A DNA stretch of 64,000 nt, from positions 186,001 through 250,000 of the forward strand of contig JABYQN010000019.1 in assembly GCA_022606135.1 (NCBI GenBank). The letters are read 5' to 3'. Numbering within the stretch: position 1 is the first letter of the stretch; each line of letters opens with the position of its first letter. A program made the position numbers and the translations under genes. Below are positions 58,812 through 64,000 of this stretch, piece by piece. The stretch comes from Fomes fomentarius (lineage: Eukaryota > Basidiomycota > Agaricomycetes > Polyporales > Polyporaceae). Under the pieces are notes generated by a model, which was not told where the DNA came from, did not search any database, and saw only the letters and a program-made list of their open reading frames with translations.

Positions 58812-60999
58812 ATGGTAGACTGGCAGGACCCGGCGGTGGTCGCGTACACCTTCTTCCTCTACGAGCAGATTGCCGTCTTTCTGCTCGGCTTCTACGGGTG
58901 AGTCTATGTGGTCTTCCCTAGTGCAGCGCGATCCCCGAAGCGACAAACCGTGATATGCACGAGCATCCCATCCCCCTGTCTCCCCCTTGTCCCTCTTCGC
59001 ATCACGGTCCGCTAATCCTACCCTCGCAACTTCATGCCATGCAACCCGAACGCGGGTCGGCGACTCACGCAATGCAGGACGGCGTTCGTCTACAGCCTGA
59101 ACATCGAGTGGGAGCTCATCACGCGCAGGCGTGCGTTCCGCCCCGTGCATGCGCTGTATCTCCTCGCGCGGTATACCACCCTCTCCGCGCTTCTCTTCTT
59201 GTACGTCCCTCCTTTCCTCCTCTCCACACATGCATTCGTGCGCCCCCGGCCCCGCGCACGAAGATCTTCAGAGGCGCTGACGCGTGCGCGCGCACAGCGT
59301 GATCACAAGGCGAGTGAAGACCAAGATTGCTTGCGACTGTACGTATGCGTCTGCCGCTCCGCTGTTCGATATCTGCCGTACCACCTGCTCTGACACGGAC
59401 GTGCTATAGTCGCATACCGGACTTTTGCTGTACGGTTTGGGGTTTCCATGCGCGCACCTTGCGACCTACCCACGCTGACTGCTCCACTCTCCAGAGTCTC
59501 GGCAGTCTCGCAGGGATGCTCGCGAGCCTCATTCTGGGCTCCAGACCGTACGTTCTCGTCCTGACCCTGATTAAGTGTGGTATACTTGACGCCCCCTCCC
59601 AGCGCGGCGATTTTCTGGACACTCAGGTCGTATGTTCCTCTCGCGCTCCTCGGAGTCCTGGCTCTGGGACAGGGCTTCCTCGTGACTTACCGTACGTGTG
59701 CGCCCTGCATGTTTCCTCGCGCGCGTCGGTACATCGCTGATCATCGGTTGGCATGGGTTGGTCACCAGAGGGCGTCGCGACGGTGCACGCAATGTGGGAC
59801 GAAGAGCAGTCGACGTGCGTCCTGTACAAATGGGACAACACCATCCTCGCAATCTTCTACCTTTACAGTGCGTCCTCCATCCGATCCGCGCGCGTGCAGA
59901 AACGAAGTTGCCTGATGCTCACGCTTCGCGACTTAACTTTGCTTGGACGCGCGCAGCGTTTTTGTACGACGTCGCCATCCTCCTCCTGACGCTCTACGCG
60001 GTCCGGCGCGTGCACCGCGAGCAGATGCACAAACGCTGGGGGGTCGGAGACATCCTGTGCATCCAGGGCATCGGGTACGTCGTCGTCACCTGCCTCGTGA
60101 ACGTCCCCGTTGCGGTCCTTGCCTTCCTCGATCTAAACGGTGCGGCCATTCACTCTCTTCCTGTCTTGAGCTGGAGATGACGTCGCGCGCGCGCGCGCGT
60201 ACACACATGCAGCCGGCATGGACGTCCTGCTCTCCCAGCCCGCGATGACATTCAGGCACGTCCTCTACTCCTTCTCGTCCCTCTGATCAAAACAAACGCT
60301 CACGTATATCTTTTCTTCCGGCGATGGTATACGGATGTACAGCGTCCTCGCGTCCTCGCTCACACTCCTCAGCCTCGACGAGTTCGGGCACAACAAGCCC
60401 AAGCGCCCTAAGGCCGCCTCTCACTTCCCCTCGCTGTCCCGCAGCACACCGACCACGACTGGAGGGGACGACCGGCTGTCGACGGAGCACCGCGCGTCTG
60501 GGCTGGACTCGGGATTTGGGACTGTTACGACGCACATCCCAATGACGTTGTTGTGAGTGTCCCTCCTGTGCGTGTGTGTGTCTGTCCACAGTGGGAGCGG
60601 ATCTTCCGAGACTCGCTCTCGGGCGCGTCCTGACTCCCCTGTGGTTCCTGCCACTTCGACTTCGCTTCGAGCTGCCTATTATTGGAGCTGCTATTGACTC
60701 CATTGACGGTTCCTGAGAGTCGCTCCGACGGCCTTGGCGCGGGCAGCTCGCTCTCGGCGGGGACGACCCGTGACGAGTCCAATTGTGCAGCTTGTTACGC
60801 TCCCGGGCATCCCACGATTCGTTCCGTTCATAACAGCTGCTGATCTTATTCGAACAACAGCAGGCCCAGCGACTCGGTCGAGGTCCTCGACGACGACGTT
60901 GTCGTCAACCTTGCAGACAAGACGCAGCCCGTCCACATCGAGAACGTCGACCTCCCTCCCCTGTGTCATGAGCTCAGGCAGCCTGATCAGAGTGTGTAA
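58812..60999 (+). CDS. 7-TM membrane protein (DUF6533-like), third copy, intact
   Basis: Eleven exons in phase: 58812-58897, 59078-59200, 59298-59338, 59410-59429, 59495-59547, 59603-59691, 59769-59867, 59957-60139, 60213-60255, 60343-60552, 60861-60999; 361 residues. Same architecture as the arm R gene: MVDWQDPAVVAY start, RRRAFR loop, multiple hydrophobic helices, DVLLSQPAMTF, LDEFGH, then a Ser/Thr-rich tail ending HELRQPDQSV. The intron after exon 9 begins GCACGT, so it would be a GC-AG intron; both arm copies have GTATG there. The last intron is 308 nt. It lies head-to-head with the complete chk1, so this is probably the source locus of the arm copies. Confidence 0.8.
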
Positions 61000-61600
61000 T
61001 CACGCGTCTCTGGGGTGTTCAAATATGTATATTATACACTCCCACCAGACTACGTCTGTCTAATAATTGTATGCGTGGGTCCTCCCCAGTATGACATATG
61101 TATGACCGGATTGCTCTGCGAGTGCTGTCATGCCTGTATTGAAACCACGCCGTCGTCGTCCTTGTCGCGCGCTTTGCTCAGACCCGCCTTCGTGTCACCG
61201 TGTGTCTCTCCAAGTCCAATAGTGTCTCGTTAACCTGTCCACTGGCTGTTCGCTGTCTCGTCGCTGGCTTACTGTTTTCCATGCTACCTGTGAATTGGGA
61301 TTGGATATGGCCAGTGTCTGATAGTCCGAGTCTCTCGACGAAACAAAGGCCTTTCCTGTCCCTTCTGCTCTCCAAAGCACTGTGGATATCGATATCTTCT
61401 TGTGAATAAGGGCACGCCGATCGCTCGCAGTACCCTGCTGTTCTCTGTTCTGTTCCTCGAGCTTTCTGCCGCTCTCTCTGCGCGCGACTCGATTCCTCTG
61501 CCGATCACAGCCACAGGCAACTACTAGCCGGATGCGTACAGTACGATCCCCATCGTCGGCTGTGGCCCCTCACTGCCAGGGAAATAACTCGAAAGATAGG

Positions 61601-61670
61601 CTGTTTTCGGGGGTATAAGGTGCACAGGGGCTGTTTTCGGGGTTGTAGGGTGTACAGGGGCTGTTTTCGC
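61601..61670 (+). repeat. About 30-bp minisatellite, 2.3 units
   Basis: Unit CTGTTTTCGGGG followed by a G/T-rich TGTAxGGTGxACAGGGG part; two full units and a third partial unit ending CTGTTTTCG. Confidence 0.8.
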
Positions 61671-61892
61671 GCTTTGCTCAGAAAGTCTTATCTTCCCCGG
61701 CTGTAGAAGTAAGGAGACGCCAAAGTGGGAGGGCCGCGCGAGCTTCTCTCATTGTGTGGACTCGCTGCAGTGTAGCCGATGACCGTGCAATGTGCGACCA
61801 AGTGTGTGTGCCGTTCAGTCACGCAGTCCACATATTTGAGAGAGTAGTGTGTGCTCTTCCTGGTATTCTTTGCTCATTCGACTTCCAAAACA

Positions 61893-61975
61893 ATGCGAGG
61901 CTACATCGAGGCTGCTCTCGTTCAAGGTGGCAAGCAGGGCCACCGGTTTCAGTGATATATCCTCCAAGCGCGCCG
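61893..61975 (+). pseudogene. Lectin exon 1 fragment
   Basis: MRGYIEAALVQGGKQG resembles the start of the 54-kb lectin (MRAYIETAVVGGEEG), then the frame stops (TGA at about 61,953). No later lectin exons follow; the sequence passes into the composite repeat. Confidence 0.6.
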
Positions 61976-62039
61976 CAGATGGTGTGTATCTCTTGACCTA
62001 TCCTTCACTACGCGATCATATCACCATACTTTTTGAACG

Positions 62040-62705
62040 CAGTCGAGGTAGACTCGCTGCGCTCCAGACGCGAGTACACGTTCCCCTAGGCTCGCTGGGT
62101 AAGCCCCCTGCGGATGTCGATGAGGGATTATATCATAGGTGCAGGGCTTCCCTATTATTCGGTACATCGGTACAGCGTGAGCGATGTGGCCAAATACACG
62201 ACTCGCGTTGATCACCATCTTACTACTGAAGGAGCAAGGTAGCAGGGACGCGATCAGTGTGGACGAGGCCATCCAGGGAGTACGATCATGCATACCGATT
62301 TTTTTGCTCTGGAGAGTGATTAACGGGACACAAGGATGGGAACGTGTTTGGGTACCGAGGCAAATGTACTCAGCCGGTTGCGAGATGTGACGATGGCATG
62401 TCAAGATAAGGATGGACACACTCCTGCGTGAGCGTCTCACGGGGCTACGAATCAGTAACAGTCAGCGAATGGCAGCGATGCTAGAGCCTTCTTGGGAAAT
62501 GGGAAATGATAGAATGGCTGCGATATCCTGCCCTTCGTAGGTTCAGTCAGGCAGAAAGAGCGATTTGGACAAACGAGGCCTGGCCACACGATGAGGCCCC
62601 TTCGAAGTTTGAGCGGATGTTCGTGATCTGGAAAGTGGAATGACCTTGAGTTGTGCGCGTTCTAGATCGTGCCAAGAGTGCTTCGCAGCGCCGATGAGCT
62701 CGAAG
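62040..62705 (+). repeat. Composite repeat, uninterrupted copy
   Basis: Relative of the interrupted copy at 36.5-37.9 kb. It ends in a chk1-exon-3-like stretch (CGCAGCGCCGATGAGCTCGA then AGATGTGCTTG at 62,684-62,715) joined to unrelated sequence (GTTCTAGATCGTGCCAAGAG), the same join as at 24.77 and 37.92 kb. Confidence 0.65.
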
Positions 62706-62715
62706 ATGTGCTTGC

Positions 62716-63381
62716 GCCCTTCCACACCGACCGCCGCTGCTTTTCACTTATGTGATTATATTTTCCCAGAGAAAGGCCAGTGCATGAAAGACAAAGCAAT
62801 TGAGTCTGACGCCACAGCTAACTTGAGAACCACCTAGTCGGACTCTCTGGCCTCATCTTTCTTCTTCAGGAACATGAACATGCAGTGAATATAGCAAGCC
62901 GCATAGCAAGACAATTGATCGCGTTCATCGCGTTCTCCGCCCTCGACTTCGCTACTATGCTGTCTGCTGTATGACTCCAAAGTGTCAGCTGTGCTAGTGA
63001 ATGTAAATTGACAAGTTGGTTTGAAGAACCAAGGATTTTGAATTGATCGCTGTTCGGTGACATCGCGATTGTATTCCTGGGGTTCGCTTGCGCGAATCCT
63101 TTGACAGGAAGGCAGGAGGTGTGAAGCGTATTGCAGTGATCGTACGACTGACGTGAGTGAGGTGATGCCGGTTGAATGACTGTATAACTGATTGTCCCTG
63201 CGTAGCAGTGCATGCTATCGAAGACCAACTCTCGCCAGAAGGTCGTAAGGACAAGCTCGGGGCCTCAATATTCTCGAGACAGACTCCAGCGCATCATCCG
63301 GCATTATAGTCATTGCGTTAGTTAGTGAGTACAGATACGCACATACATACATAATCTGAAGACATGAATGATAGTACAAAC
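62716..63381. other. Intergenic, no gene seen
   Basis: 3' flank of the next gene. Open frames at 62.9-63.25 kb (-) are unsupported. Confidence 0.4.
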
Positions 63382-64000
63382 TCAAAGATGCTGCTGATTT
63401 GGCAACATGAGCAACGCGATACGCTCCTGTCGGATCCCATATAGTAGCACATAACGTTGTCCCTCTCCATTCTGCTTCAACACCGCATCCCTGATCTGAT
63501 GCGCATAGCCGGCATGCTGAGTCGGTAGTCCAGCTGCGATAGCCCGTAAAGCCTCGTCATTGTTCAACCAATTCGAATTCTTCGCCATCTCGTCAAACAC
63601 CGCTGTCGTCACGTCCACTGCAACAGTCCGTACCCCCGGAAGAGCCGTCTTCAGCGCAACCGTGCTCTCGTAAGCTATATTAGTAGTGAGCGTCCAGTGC
63701 AAGGATTAGGCAAAGGACGGCCTCACCCTTGTTGCTATAAAGACCCTTGCCGCCCTTCCTCTGCTTCTTGACATCGTTCGGAAGGACGACGAAGGTCTCG
63801 GCCATAGGCGTGGCCTCTTTCACAACGGGTTGGGGCTGCAAGCTATCCGTGGCCGTCTGACGCCCCGAAAGCGTCATGTCATAACGCTTCTGCTCGGCAA
63901 TGTGATGTTGCAGGAAGGTAACCAAGTCCGGCCCCTGTACTGTGAGAGGGGTCAACGATGACGGACGGTTCCCCTCGATTATTGACAGAGCATACCTTCA
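63382..64000 (-). CDS. Unrecognised protein, 3' end (partial)
   Basis: Exons 64000-63996 (partial), 63939-63727 and 63674-63382 join in phase (introns 56 and 52 nt). Reading: VQGPDLVTFLQHH, a linker with PMAETFVVLPNDVKKQRKGG, then a compact C-terminal part (VALKTALPGVRTVAVDVTTA, NNDEALRAIAAGLP, QRYVLLYGIRQERIALLML). The gene continues beyond the window. No domain is recognised. Confidence 0.55.

Overview
The window looks like nuclear DNA of a filamentous basidiomycete, most likely an Agaricomycete. Genes are dense with short GT-AG introns (about 45-90 nt) and micro-exons, and the families fit such a genome: a Dnf-type P4-ATPase, F-box proteins, a type-I metacaspase, Chk1, fungal 7-TM membrane proteins of the DUF6533-like kind, jacalin-type lectins, and an intron-containing tRNA-Asn. 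No species is assigned.

Left part (1-24.8 kb), mostly single-copy: 5' end of an aspartic-protease-like gene (-), tRNA-Asn(GTT), a Bud21/U3-snoRNA-associated-like gene with a probable 1-nt indel, an SMP-30 type lactonase (-), an F-box gene whose 3' flank is tandemly duplicated, a 12-exon P4-ATPase with one 702-nt intron, a second F-box gene (-), a kinase-like gene without a visible start (-), an orphan two-exon gene (+), a 19-exon metacaspase (-), and a poorly resolved multi-exon gene (-).

Middle part (24.8-52.4 kb) is one large imperfect inverted repeat. Arm L (about 24,835-36,250) is matched in reverse by arm R (about 40,745-52,430). The spacer (about 4.5 kb) carries an apparently single-copy protein-tyrosine-phosphatase-like gene almost exactly at the centre of symmetry (about 38.6 kb). 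Each arm holds, from outside in: a truncated 5' piece of chk1, the divergent promoter, a 7-TM gene, a lectin exon-1 relic, a broken lectin gene, 3' fragments of the 7-TM gene, and conserved ORFs of unknown function. The arms differ by SNPs and indels over most of their length but look identical over a tract near the lectin promoter.

Right part (52.4-64 kb) holds what look like the parental genes: an intact jacalin-type lectin (54.1 kb), complete chk1 (-, 55.5-57.7 kb), the divergent promoter, and an intact 7-TM gene (58.8-61.0 kb). These are followed by a lectin fragment, a composite repeat also present in the spacer, and the 3' end of an unrecognised gene (-) running off the edge. The simplest history is that a chk1(5')/7-TM block was copied to the left, decayed, and was then duplicated in inverted orientation, with later homogenisation of part of the arms. 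All exon coordinates come from reading splice signals and frame continuity by eye; no searches were run.
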